Source: CAYOMP01 sp964405075 (lineage in GTDB: Bacteria; Bacillota; Clostridia; Lachnospirales; Lachnospiraceae). From it: 36,346 nucleotides of DNA. Both the position numbers and the translations under genes were made by a program. Location: assembly GCA_964405075.1 (NCBI GenBank), contig CAYOMP010000014.1, forward strand, positions 1 to 36,346, written 5' to 3'. Under the pieces are notes generated by a model. It had not been told where the DNA came from. It searched no databases and saw only the letters and a program-made list of their open reading frames with translations. Below, piece by piece: positions 22,932 to 30,339 of this stretch. Positions within the stretch are counted from its first letter, which is position 1. Each line of letters starts with the position of its first letter.

Positions 22932-25040
22932 ATGAGATCAGAATGGAAAGATTTCGTAGGCGGACAATGGGAAAAAGAAGTTGACGTAAGAGACTTTATT
23001 CAGAAGAATTACACTCCATATGAAGGAGATGATTCTTTCCTTGCAGGTCCTACACAGAACACAAAAGACCTTTGGGCACAGGTTATGGACTTAGCTAAAC
23101 AGGAACGTGAAGCTGGCGGTGTACTTGATATGGATACAAAAGTACCTTCAACAATCACTTCACATGCAGCAGGTTACTTAGACAAAAACAAAGAAACTAT
23201 CGTAGGTTTCCAGACTGATAAACCTTTCAAACGTTCATTCCAGCCATACGGTGGTATCAACATGGCTAAGGCTGCTATGACAACTAATGGTTATACAATC
23301 GATCCAGAAATGGAAGAATTCTTTACAGTTCATAGAAAAACACATAATGCAGGTGTATTTGACGCTTACACTCCAGAAATGAGAGTTTGCCGTTCAAACC
23401 ACATCATCACAGGTCTTCCAGATGCTTACGGACGTGGACGTATCATCGGTGACTACCGTCGTGTTGCTTTATACGGTGTAGATTTCCTTATCCAGGACAA
23501 AGAATACCAGAAAGCTACTACAGACTCAGTTATGACTGCTGATGTTATTCGTGATAGAGAAGAACTTTCAGAACAGATCAGAGCTTTAAAAGAATTAAAG
23601 AAATTAGCGGAAATCTACGGATTAGATATTTCTAAACCAGCAACTAACGTACAGGAAGCTATTCAGGCTACTTACTTTGGTTACCTTGCTTCAGTTAAAG
23701 AACAGAACGGTGCTGCTATGTCTCTTGGACGTACTTCAACATTCATCGATATCTATGCTGAAAGAGATTTAAAGAACGGTACATTTACAGAAGAACAGAT
23801 TCAGGAATTCGTTGACCACTTCATCATGAAATTAAGACTTGTTAAATTCGCTCGTACTCCTGAATACAATGCATTATTCGCTGGTGATCCTACTTGGGTT
23901 ACAGAATCAATCGGTGGTATGGGTGTTGATGGACGTACACTTGTAACAAAGATGTCATTCAGATACCTTCATACATTAACTAACTTAGGAACTGCTCCAG
24001 AACCAAATATGACAGTACTTTGGTCAACAAGATTACCAAAGAACTTCAAAGCTTACTGTGCTAAGATGTCAATCAATACTTCATCTATCCAGTATGAAAA
24101 CGATGACTTAATGAGAGTTACTCATGGTGATGATTACGCAATCGCTTGTTGTGTATCTTCAATGAGAGTTGGTAAAGAAATGCAGTTCTTCGGAGCTAGA
24201 GCAAACTTAGCTAAATGTTTATTATACGCTATCAACGGTGGTGTTGACGAAGTAACAGGTGTACAGGTTGGTCCTAAATACAGACCAGTTGAAGGTGACT
24301 ACCTTGATTACGATGATGTAATGGATAAATACACAGATATGATGGCTTGGTTAGCTGGTGTATATGTTAATACTCTTAACGTTATCCACTACATGCATGA
24401 TAAATACTGCTACGAAAGAATCGAAATGGCTTTACATGATAGAGAAGTTAAGAGATACTTCGCAACTGGTATCGCTGGTTTATCAGTAGTTGCTGACTCA
24501 CTTTCAGCTATCAAATATGCTAAAGTTAAAGTTGTAAGAAGCGACCTTGACATTACTAAGAAAGTTAAAGATCCTCAGACAGCAAAATCTGTAATCAAGA
24601 AAATCGGTGAAGCTAAAAACGTTGTTACAGGATTCGAAGTTGAAGGAGATTTCCCTAAATATGGTAACAATGATGATTTAGTAGATGAAATCGCAGTAGA
24701 AGTAGTTAAGAAATTCATGGCTATGGTTAGAAGCCACCATACATACAGAAATGGTGTTCCAACAACTTCTATCTTAACAATTACTTCTAACGTAACTTAT
24801 GGTAAGAATACAGGTTCTACTCCAGACGGACGTAAAGCAGGTGTTCCATTTGCTCCAGGTGCTAACCCATTACATGGTCGTGATACTCATGGTGCTGTAG
24901 CTTCATTAGCTTCTGTTGCAAAACTTCCATTCAAAGATGCTCAGGATGGTATTTCAAATACATTCTCTATCATTCCTGGTGCTCTTGGAAAAGAAGATCA
25001 GGTATTCTGCGGAGATATCGACATTGACTTAAACAAATAA
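22932..25040 (+). CDS. pflB: pyruvate formate-lyase core lacking the glycyl-radical domain
   Basis: This 702-residue cytoplasmic enzyme core converts pyruvate and CoA to acetyl-CoA and formate. It follows PFL from the N-terminus (WKDFVGGQWEKEVDVRDFIQKNYTPYEG), with substrate and active-site blocks including VTHGDDYAIACCVSSM (catalytic Cys406-Cys407) and MQFFGARANLAK. Normal PFL is about 740-760 residues and ends with the RVSGYAV radical loop. Here translation stops after FSIIPGALGKEDQVFCGDI, exactly before that domain, which is encoded separately at 25377-25622. The ribosome binding site is TAGGAGGC. Codon use is strongly biased, as in highly expressed genes. The product should be inactive alone and need the separate radical subunit. 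Confidence 0.95.
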   Translation: MRSEWKDFVGGQWEKEVDVRDFIQKNYTPYEGDDSFLAGPTQNTKDLWAQVMDLAKQEREAGGVLDMDTKVPSTITSHAAGYLDKNKETIVGFQTDKPFKRSFQPYGGINMAKAAMTTNGYTIDPEMEEFFTVHRKTHNAGVFDAYTPEMRVCRSNHIITGLPDAYGRGRIIGDYRRVALYGVDFLIQDKEYQKATTDSVMTADVIRDREELSEQIRALKELKKLAEIYGLDISKPATNVQEAIQATYFGYLASVKEQNGAAMSLGRTSTFIDIYAERDLKNGTFTEEQIQEFVDHFIMKLRLVKFARTPEYNALFAGDPTWVTESIGGMGVDGRTLVTKMSFRYLHTLTNLGTAPEPNMTVLWSTRLPKNFKAYCAKMSINTSSIQYENDDLMRVTHGDDYAIACCVSSMRVGKEMQFFGARANLAKCLLYAINGGVDEVTGVQVGPKYRPVEGDYLDYDDVMDKYTDMMAWLAGVYVNTLNVIHYMHDKYCYERIEMALHDREVKRYFATGIAGLSVVADSLSAIKYAKVKVVRSDLDITKKVKDPQTAKSVIKKIGEAKNVVTGFEVEGDFPKYGNNDDLVDEIAVEVVKKFMAMVRSHHTYRNGVPTTSILTITSNVTYGKNTGSTPDGRKAGVPFAPGANPLHGRDTHGAVASLASVAKLPFKDAQDGISNTFSIIPGALGKEDQVFCGDIDIDLNK

Positions 25041-25055
25041 TATTTTTAGATTATT

Positions 25056-25083
25056 GCAAAGTCAGCACATCTGCTGACCTTGC
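25056..25083 (+). other. intercistronic hairpin after pflB
   Basis: GCAA-A-GTCAGCA pairs with TGCTGAC-C-TTGC around a CATC loop, 11 of 12 pairs. No T-run follows, so it looks like an RNA-processing or stabilising element rather than a terminator. Confidence 0.55.
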
Positions 25084-25109
25084 ATAACAAATATAGAAGG
25101 ACTGATTAT

Positions 25110-25307
25110 ATGGAAAATAAAGATATGATAAATGACATTATTGCTATGTTAGACAACTCAGTAGCTAATGATGTAGGTCATTTAAACGTTTCAATTGACG
25201 ATTTGCAAAAGGATGCAAAGTCAGTAGAAACCCTTGGCTGTATGGACTGTGCTAAAGGTAATTTAGCTTGTCAGGTTCCTACTTTACACGAAGGCATTGA
25301 TGACTAA
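25110..25307 (+). CDS. small Cys-motif protein resembling the start of the glycyl-radical domain
   Basis: This 65-residue protein starts at the ATG at 25110, chosen because AGAAGGA is 8 nt upstream; an earlier in-frame ATG (25080) falls in the pflB hairpin. Residues 6-28 (MINDIIAMLDNSVANDVGHL..) align with residues 8-30 of the radical subunit encoded next (QVDNLVALLDGYAEKGGHHL..): 7 identities in 23, most of the rest conservative, with HLNV shared. Instead of the RISGYAV loop it has a cysteine cluster, GCMDCAKGNLAC (Cys44, Cys47, Cys54). I know no family for it. It may regulate, protect or mimic the radical subunit, or bind a metal. Confidence 0.75.
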   Translation: MENKDMINDIIAMLDNSVANDVGHLNVSIDDLQKDAKSVETLGCMDCAKGNLACQVPTLHEGIDD

Positions 25308-25329
25308 TCACTTTGTTTTTTGGTCCCTG

Positions 25330-25341
25330 CCACATATGTGG
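25330..25341 (+). other. perfect palindrome between the small Cys-motif gene and the radical subunit gene
   Basis: CCACATATGTGG is a 12-nt perfect palindrome 23 nt after the preceding stop and 36 nt before the next start. It could be an RNA hairpin tip or a protein-binding site. Confidence 0.35.
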
Positions 25342-25376
25342 TTTTGATTTATTTATTTTTTTAGGAGGTAATTACT

Positions 25377-25622
25377 ATGGCAAATGTAAATTCAAATCAG
25401 GTAGATAACTTAGTAGCTCTTTTAGATGGATATGCTGAAAAAGGAGGACATCATCTTAATGTTAACGTTCTTAACAGAGAAACATTATTAGATGCTCAGG
25501 CTCATCCAGAAAATTATCCACAGTTAACAGTTCGTATTTCTGGATACGCTGTAAACTTCATCAAATTAACTACTGAACAGCAGAACGATATTATTTCTCG
25601 TACATTCCATCAGTCAATGTAA
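25377..25622 (+). CDS. separate glycyl-radical subunit of pyruvate formate-lyase (GrcA/YfiD-like)
   Basis: This 81-residue protein corresponds to the C-terminal domain of PFL. It has LLDGYAEKGGHHLNVNVLNRETLLDAQAHPENYPQLTVRISGYAVNF, with radical Gly56 in RISGYAV, and ends ISRTFHQSM as full PFL does. The ribosome binding site is a strong TAGGAGGT. In Escherichia coli a similar stand-alone protein (GrcA) repairs oxidatively cut PFL, but there the PFL is complete; here the core lacks the domain, so this subunit is inferred to be essential for every turnover. The activase gene lies 176 nt downstream. Confidence 0.93.
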   Translation: MANVNSNQVDNLVALLDGYAEKGGHHLNVNVLNRETLLDAQAHPENYPQLTVRISGYAVNFIKLTTEQQNDIISRTFHQSM

Positions 25623-25742
25623 GATAAATAATCGTTCCGATTTACTCAAGTAGCAACAAATGCTGTGTTAGTATAATTTTTAACTGCACGGCGATAAAAT
25701 TGTAAATTTGTACAACATATTTACAATTTAGTATACTTTAAG

Positions 25743-25777
25743 AAAAGGAAAAGAAGAATTTCTTCTTTTCCTTTTTT
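25743..25777 (+). terminator. terminator or attenuator between the radical subunit gene and pflA
   Basis: A 15-bp stem (25743-25757 with 25761-25775, AAGGAAAAGAAGA/TCTTCTTTTCCTT core) with a 3-nt loop ends in a T-run. It should end most transcripts of the upstream genes; pflA then depends on read-through or a weak promoter before it. Confidence 0.75.
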
Positions 25778-25798
25778 AACAAGAAAGGACTTATATCT

Positions 25799-26542
25799 AT
25801 GAAAGGCTATGTTCATTCAACAGAGAGTTTTGGTAGTGTAGACGGACCGGGTGTACGTTTTGTTGTGTTTGTACAGGGTTGTCCAATGAGATGTTTATAT
25901 TGCCATAATCCGGATACTTGGGAACCATGTACCGGCAATCAGATGGATACAGATGAAATTTTGGCTGCTTATGAAAGCAATAAAGCATTTTATACTAATG
26001 GAGGACTTACTGTAACCGGTGGCGAACCATTAATGCAAATAGACTTTGTTACTGAACTTTTCGAAAAGGCAAAAGCTAAAAATATTCATACTTGTCTTGA
26101 TACATCAGGCATTATCTTTAATCCTGATAACGCTGAATTAATGGCAAAATTCGATAGATTAGTTAAATCAACCGATTTGGTAATGTTAGATATTAAACAC
26201 ATCGATCCTGAAGAACATATCAAACTTACTCAACAGAAAAACACTAACATTTTAAAGTTTGCACAATATTTGGATAAAAAAAATGTTGACTTATGGATTA
26301 GACACGTTGTTGTTCCAACAATCACATATAATGAAAAATATCTACGAGAGTTAGGTAGATTTATTGGAACACTTTCTAATCTAAAAGCTTTAGATGTTCT
26401 TCCATATCACACAATGGGAATAATTAAATACGAAGCTATCGGCAAAGATTACCCACTAAAGGGTATTCCAGAATTAACAAGAGAAGAAACTTTACTAGCT
26501 AAAAAACATATATTGGAAGGTATTAAGGAAGTAAAAGAATAG
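25799..26542 (+). CDS. pflA: pyruvate formate-lyase activating enzyme
   Basis: This 247-residue radical SAM enzyme installs the glycyl radical. It has MKGYVHSTESFGSVDGPGVRFVVFVQGCPMRCLYCHNPDTW, with the cluster-binding Cys28-x3-Cys32-x2-Cys35, followed by the SAM-binding GGEPLMQ and later LDIKHIDPEEH and WIRHVVVPTIT. The length is standard for PflA. AAAGGA lies 9 nt before the ATG. In this locus it must act on the separate 81-residue radical subunit, alone or docked on the core, an unusual situation for a PFL activase. Confidence 0.96.
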   Translation: MKGYVHSTESFGSVDGPGVRFVVFVQGCPMRCLYCHNPDTWEPCTGNQMDTDEILAAYESNKAFYTNGGLTVTGGEPLMQIDFVTELFEKAKAKNIHTCLDTSGIIFNPDNAELMAKFDRLVKSTDLVMLDIKHIDPEEHIKLTQQKNTNILKFAQYLDKKNVDLWIRHVVVPTITYNEKYLRELGRFIGTLSNLKALDVLPYHTMGIIKYEAIGKDYPLKGIPELTREETLLAKKHILEGIKEVKE

Positions 26543-26755
26543 ATAAATTAGCTAAATTCGGTTTATTAATAGCCATTTTTTCTAATTTCACTATTTTCTT
26601 AACTATACTTCCTTAGGCTTAGAGCATACATTACTCGAAATGTAATATTATATTATGCAATATAGAAATACAAAGTAGATAGAAGCCAAGTGGTCTGGCA
26701 TTTTATTATAATTTTATTTGTCTTATTTACAATTTTTTCTATTGATAAAATTTAC

Positions 26756-26784
26756 TTGTAATATAAATAAATTTATATTAAAAT
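26756..26784 (+). promoter_or_regulatory. candidate promoter of the ferredoxin gene
   Basis: TTGTAA (26756-26761), a 17-nt spacer and TAAAAT (26779-26784) lie 40 nt before the start. The AT-rich context makes this moderately certain. Confidence 0.5.
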
Positions 26785-26824
26785 AAGCGTAGATAATTAT
26801 AATTTTCACAAGGAGGGTATTCTT

Positions 26825-26995
26825 ATGGCATTTGTTATTAATGACGGATGTGTTAGCTGTGGTGCTTGTGCAGGTGAGTGTCCAGTTGGCGCAATCAGCG
26901 AAGGTGATTCTAAATATGAGATCAATGCAGATGTTTGTATAGAATGTGGTACATGTGCTGCTACATGTCCAACAGGTTCAATTGAAGAGCAATAA
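26825..26995 (+). CDS. 2[4Fe-4S] ferredoxin
   Basis: This 56-residue clostridial-type ferredoxin has two CxxCxxCxxxCP motifs, Cys9/12/15/19 (CVSCGACAGECP) and Cys38/41/44/48 (CIECGTCAATCP), each binding a [4Fe-4S] cluster. The ribosome binding site AAGGAGGG is strong. It is a soluble low-potential electron carrier. It lies 282 nt after pflA with its own promoter and terminator, and could supply the electron needed by the radical SAM activase, but that is inference from position. Confidence 0.95.
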   Translation: MAFVINDGCVSCGACAGECPVGAISEGDSKYEINADVCIECGTCAATCPTGSIEEQ

Positions 26996-27003
26996 TATTT
27001 ATT

Positions 27004-27037
27004 AAAAAGTAGGAAAGGCTATTCTTTCCTACTTTTT
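27004..27037 (+). terminator. bidirectional terminator between ferredoxin and the merR-type gene
   Basis: AAAAAGTAGGAAAG (27004-27017) pairs with CTTTCCTACTTTTT (27024-27037) around a 6-nt loop, with A- and T-runs on both sides. The stop codon of the convergent MerR-type gene lies in the loop. Confidence 0.85.
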
Positions 27038-27603
27038 TTATTCCAAAATTTCTTGTTTTTCTTTTCCTTATCACTTGTCGCCGCTATTTCCTGTCGTGTT
27101 CTTTGGCAATTTCTAATGACTTCATCCAACTTCTTATAGCGCTCCTCGTCCCTCTCATCCTGTACTTTCATAAGATAATCCATCTCCTTCAATACTTTAT
27201 CGGATACCTCTACGCCTATTTCTTTGCTGATTTCTTGTCCATTTTCCTTTAAGGCTTGAGATACCGCTTCCTTTAAAAAGAATTGAAATTGAGCCATTTT
27301 ATCATTATTAGAAGAAGTGGACGTAACATTTGGTCTTTGTATAGCTACCGGTATCTTAATTAACTCATTTATATCTTTGTGTGCCCTCAGTTCAGGGACC
27401 ATTTCCTTTATAGCCTTCAATCCGATGCCTCTTTTCTTTAGTTCCTTTACATTAATAAATAGCTTAATGTCTTCTGAAGTATAATATCTATGCCCCAATT
27501 GATTTCTATGTACTTCTAACTCCAGTTCTTCTTCCCAATATCTCAGAACGTGAGATTCCACATTAACCAACTTGGCCGCATCTGATATCATATACCTTTC
27601 CAT
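27019..27603 (-). CDS. MerR family transcriptional regulator
   Basis: This 194-residue protein has an N-terminal MerR helix-turn-helix with wing (MISDAAKLVNVESHVLRYWEEEL, HRYYTSEDIKLFINVKELKKRGIGLKAIKEM). A Ser/Asn-rich linker follows (about 92-102), then a long charged coiled-coil (SKEIGVEVSDKVLKEMDYLMKVQDERDEERYKKLDEV) and a Lys-rich tail. There is no effector domain or metal-binding Cys. Regulators of this layout (HTH plus coiled-coil) resemble RacA or uncharacterised Clostridia regulators. Target genes cannot be inferred. Confidence 0.85.
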   Translation of the reverse strand: MERYMISDAAKLVNVESHVLRYWEEELELEVHRNQLGHRYYTSEDIKLFINVKELKKRGIGLKAIKEMVPELRAHKDINELIKIPVAIQRPNVTSTSSNNDKMAQFQFFLKEAVSQALKENGQEISKEIGVEVSDKVLKEMDYLMKVQDERDEERYKKLDEVIRNCQRTRQEIAATSDKEKKNKKFWNKKSRKE

Positions 27604-27919
27604 TTAGAAACCCCTTTCACTATTAAGCTGTCCTAATTATTATACCACCCCATAGTCTATTTCTCTACGAAAACTTATCGCCCTAATTCACCATATAATG
27701 CACTATTACGCTTATTTTTGCCAACTTTAGACGATATAGCAAAAAAGAAAATGTCTAAATGCTACAATATCAAAAAGTAATAGCAAACCTACAACTTCGC
27801 TCTTTTTGCTATGCACATTTTTATTTCATTGTCATTATGTACTATTTCTGGCGATTTAAAAAATATTATGAATTAAAAAAGGACATAGATTAAATCTACA
27901 TCCAATATTATTTCTCATA
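27604..27919. other. intergenic region upstream of the merR-type gene
   Basis: No gene is seen. It holds the terminator of the flavodoxin-like gene (27875-27903) and a near-perfect inverted repeat, ATAGCAAAAAAGA (27736-27748) with TCTTTTTGCTAT (27801-27812), separated by 52 nt. Confidence 0.45.
27875..27903 (-). terminator. terminator of the gdpP-dnaB operon
   Basis: On the minus strand GGATGTAGAT pairs with ATCTATGTCC (two G-U pairs) over a 3-nt loop, followed by six T. Confidence 0.75.
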
Positions 27920-28474
27920 TTAATAATTAGTCACCACATATGGCTTAAGTTTTTCTATGTTTCCTGGTGCAATCTTCTGTTTAATAACAGTATTAGAATC
28001 ACTCAAATATTCATATGCTTCTTTCAATTCACGAGTATCATTCATTGCCATTCCAGAAGATATCAAATATATTTTCTTACCTTTAAAATTATTCTTTTTA
28101 CAAACCTTCATAAGATTCTTAGAAACTTTCCCGGCATATACCGGTGAAATCATAGTTATGGTTTCAAATTCATCCTGATTAATATCAACCTTTGGTGAAA
28201 GATAATTACTAACTATGGTATTTTCTTTAGTCGCCAAAGCATCTATTACCCTTTTAGCAATATCATCTGCTGATCCATGCTTAGATGGTTGATATAAAAC
28301 CAAATGTCTCGTATTAGCACTCTTAGCGCCCTCTACGATTAATTCATCTGATTCTAGTTCTTTATTATTTTTTCTCCACAATGAGCCAAAAAGTATCACT
28401 ACCACCATAGTAATTAATAAAAATGCACATACTGCCACTAATAGAAAAGCAGCAACAAATTTTAAAAATATCAT
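27920..28474 (-). CDS. membrane-anchored flavodoxin-like protein
   Basis: This 184-residue protein has one strong N-terminal membrane segment (FLKFVAAFLLVAVCAFLLITMVVVILF) and a short linker. A flavodoxin-like domain follows, starting HLVLYQPSKHGSADDIAKRVIDAL, where the FMN phosphate loop would be (S/T-rich in true flavodoxins), and containing TITMISPVYAGKVSKNLMKV and KKIYLISSGMA. FMN binding is plausible but not proven. It is the last gene of the operon, 22 nt after dnaB. I cannot name a characterised homologue. Confidence 0.72.
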   Translation of the reverse strand: MIFLKFVAAFLLVAVCAFLLITMVVVILFGSLWRKNNKELESDELIVEGAKSANTRHLVLYQPSKHGSADDIAKRVIDALATKENTIVSNYLSPKVDINQDEFETITMISPVYAGKVSKNLMKVCKKNNFKGKKIYLISSGMAMNDTRELKEAYEYLSDSNTVIKQKIAPGNIEKLKPYVVTNY

Positions 28475-28496
28475 TTTACTTTATTCTCCCCTTATT

Positions 28497-29852
28497 TTAT
28501 TCCTCCGAAGGCGGTATAAAGCCTTCTTTAGACATATTACCAAACTTGGTAAACTGTGGTAACCATACCAAATGCACAGTTCCAATTGGACCATTTCTCT
28601 GCTTAGCTATAATAATTTCAGCAATGTTTTTTAACTCTGTATCTTTATTATAGTAATCATCACGATATATAAACATAACAACGTCTGCATCCTGCTCAAT
28701 CGCTCCTGATTCACGCAAATCCGAAAGCATTGGTCTATGATCAGGTCTTTGCTCTACTGCACGGCTAAGCTGTGATAAAGCAATAACGGGTACATTTAGT
28801 TCTCTCGCCAAAGATTTTAAAGAACGGGAAATATCAGATATTTCCTGCTGTCTCGATTCCGTTTTGCCACTACCACTCATTAACTGCAGGTAGTCAATAA
28901 TAATAATCCCAAGATTATGTTCCAATTTATATTTTCTACATTTTGAACGCAACTCTCCAATGGAAATTCCTGGTGTATCATCAATAATCAAATTTGATTT
29001 ACCAATAACACCAGCTGCCTCTATTAATTTTTCCCAATCTTCATCACTTAAGGTACCATTTCTAAGTGACTGAGCATCTACCTTTGATTCTAAAGCAAGG
29101 AGACGGTTAACTAACTGCTCCTTTGACATTTCCAAACTAAATATAGCTGCAGTAACACCATGTCTAAATGCCATATGCTGTGCCAGATTTAACACAAAGG
29201 CCGTTTTCCCCATAGAAGGTCTGGCTGCCACTAATATTAAATCTGAAGGCTGTAGTCCAGATGTTTTGTAATCTAAATCAATAAATCCCGTAGGAATACC
29301 TGTGACTTGTCCCTTTTGTTTGGCTGACGCTTCAATCTTTTCCAATGTATTAACAACAACCTGACTGATGGGTACATAATCACCATTATTTCTCTTTTGC
29401 ACCAAATCAAAAATTTTCTTTTCGGTACTTTCCAATATTTCTTCCAGACTATCCTGTCCCAAATAACAAGTATTAGCTATATCTTCATTTACCTTTATCA
29501 ATCGCCTAAGGAGTGCATCCTTAGCAACCATTTCCGCATAGTATTTAATATTTGCTGATGTAGGTACAGCAGCAAGTAAGTCCCTGACATATTCCAAGCT
29601 GCTAACCTCTGCCGGAACATCCTTTTCCTTCAACCGGTTTTGCAATGTTAAAAGGTCAATGGGAACTCCCTCATTATTCAATTCTACCATAGCTTCAAAT
29701 ACCACCCCGTATTGTCGCTGATAGAAATCATCTCCACTAATAATTTCAGATGCAACTGTTATTGCATCTCTATCCATAATCATGGCTCCGATTACTGCCT
29801 GTTCTGCTTCAACACTATGAGGTAATACTCTCTTAATTAACGCTTCCTCCAA
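28497..29852 (-). CDS. dnaB: replicative DNA helicase DnaB
   Basis: This 451-residue hexameric helicase unwinds DNA at the replication fork. The N-terminal primase-interaction domain begins PHSVEAEQAVIGAMIMD. The RecA-like C-terminal domain has Walker A ARPSMGKTAF (residues 210-219), Walker B IIIIDYLQLM, LKSLARELNVPVIALSQLSR, and SDLRESGAIEQDADVVMFIYRD. Length and motifs are standard and no intein is present. It lies 24 nt after rplI, a pairing conserved across Firmicutes. Confidence 0.97.
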   Translation of the reverse strand: MEEALIKRVLPHSVEAEQAVIGAMIMDRDAITVASEIISGDDFYQRQYGVVFEAMVELNNEGVPIDLLTLQNRLKEKDVPAEVSSLEYVRDLLAAVPTSANIKYYAEMVAKDALLRRLIKVNEDIANTCYLGQDSLEEILESTEKKIFDLVQKRNNGDYVPISQVVVNTLEKIEASAKQKGQVTGIPTGFIDLDYKTSGLQPSDLILVAARPSMGKTAFVLNLAQHMAFRHGVTAAIFSLEMSKEQLVNRLLALESKVDAQSLRNGTLSDEDWEKLIEAAGVIGKSNLIIDDTPGISIGELRSKCRKYKLEHNLGIIIIDYLQLMSGSGKTESRQQEISDISRSLKSLARELNVPVIALSQLSRAVEQRPDHRPMLSDLRESGAIEQDADVVMFIYRDDYYNKDTELKNIAEIIIAKQRNGPIGTVHLVWLPQFTKFGNMSKEGFIPPSEE

Positions 29853-29876
29853 GAGTCTTCCTCCCTTATAAATCTT

Positions 29877-30323
29877 TTATGCTTCTCTTACTCTAACCTT
29901 TAATTCAGCCATTACCTTTGGATGAACTTTTACAGGAACAATTGTTGTTCCCAATGTTCTAATAGGTTCAGGCAAATTCATTTTTTTCTTGTCAATTTCA
30001 AGTCCCAGCTGTGATTTAACTGCCTGTGCAATTTCCTTAGAAGATACTGAACCAAATGTTCTTCCGCCTTCTCCTGATTTAATTGAAAGAGTAACCTCAG
30101 AATCATTTATTTTAGCCGCTAAAACCAAGGCTTCTTCATATATTTCCTGAGCAATTTTATCTTCATTTTTCTTTTGTAACTTCAAATCATTAATGTTCTT
30201 AGGTGTAGCTTCTAACCCTAATTTTTTCCCTAAAAGTACGTTTCTTGCATAAGCATCACTAACATTTACAATTTCGCCTTTTTTTCCTACTGATTTAACA
30301 TCTTCTAATAAAATAACCTTCAT
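29877..30323 (-). CDS. rplI: 50S ribosomal protein L9
   Basis: This 148-residue large-subunit protein has the N-terminal domain MKVILLEDVKSVGKKGEIVNVSDAYARNVLLGKKLG, the long connecting helix rich in Lys/Glu, and the C-terminal RNA-binding domain with SGEGGRTFGSVSSKEIA. It is translated between gdpP (16 nt upstream) and dnaB. Confidence 0.97.
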   Translation of the reverse strand: MKVILLEDVKSVGKKGEIVNVSDAYARNVLLGKKLGLEATPKNINDLKLQKKNEDKIAQEIYEEALVLAAKINDSEVTLSIKSGEGGRTFGSVSSKEIAQAVKSQLGLEIDKKKMNLPEPIRTLGTTIVPVKVHPKVMAELKVRVREA

Positions 30324-30339
30324 TATTATTACCTCGTTT

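Noticed and set aside
25080..25109. Longer start (ATG 25080) for the 65-residue Cys-motif protein
   Set aside because: It lies inside the pflB 3' hairpin and lacks a ribosome binding site; the ATG at 25110 has AGAAGGA at good spacing.
22932..25622. PFL split explained as a single frameshift or sequencing error
   Set aside because: The radical domain has its own AGGAGG site, start codon and upstream leader, a complete separate gene lies between, and several stop codons in the pflB frame follow. One indel could not restore a single frame.
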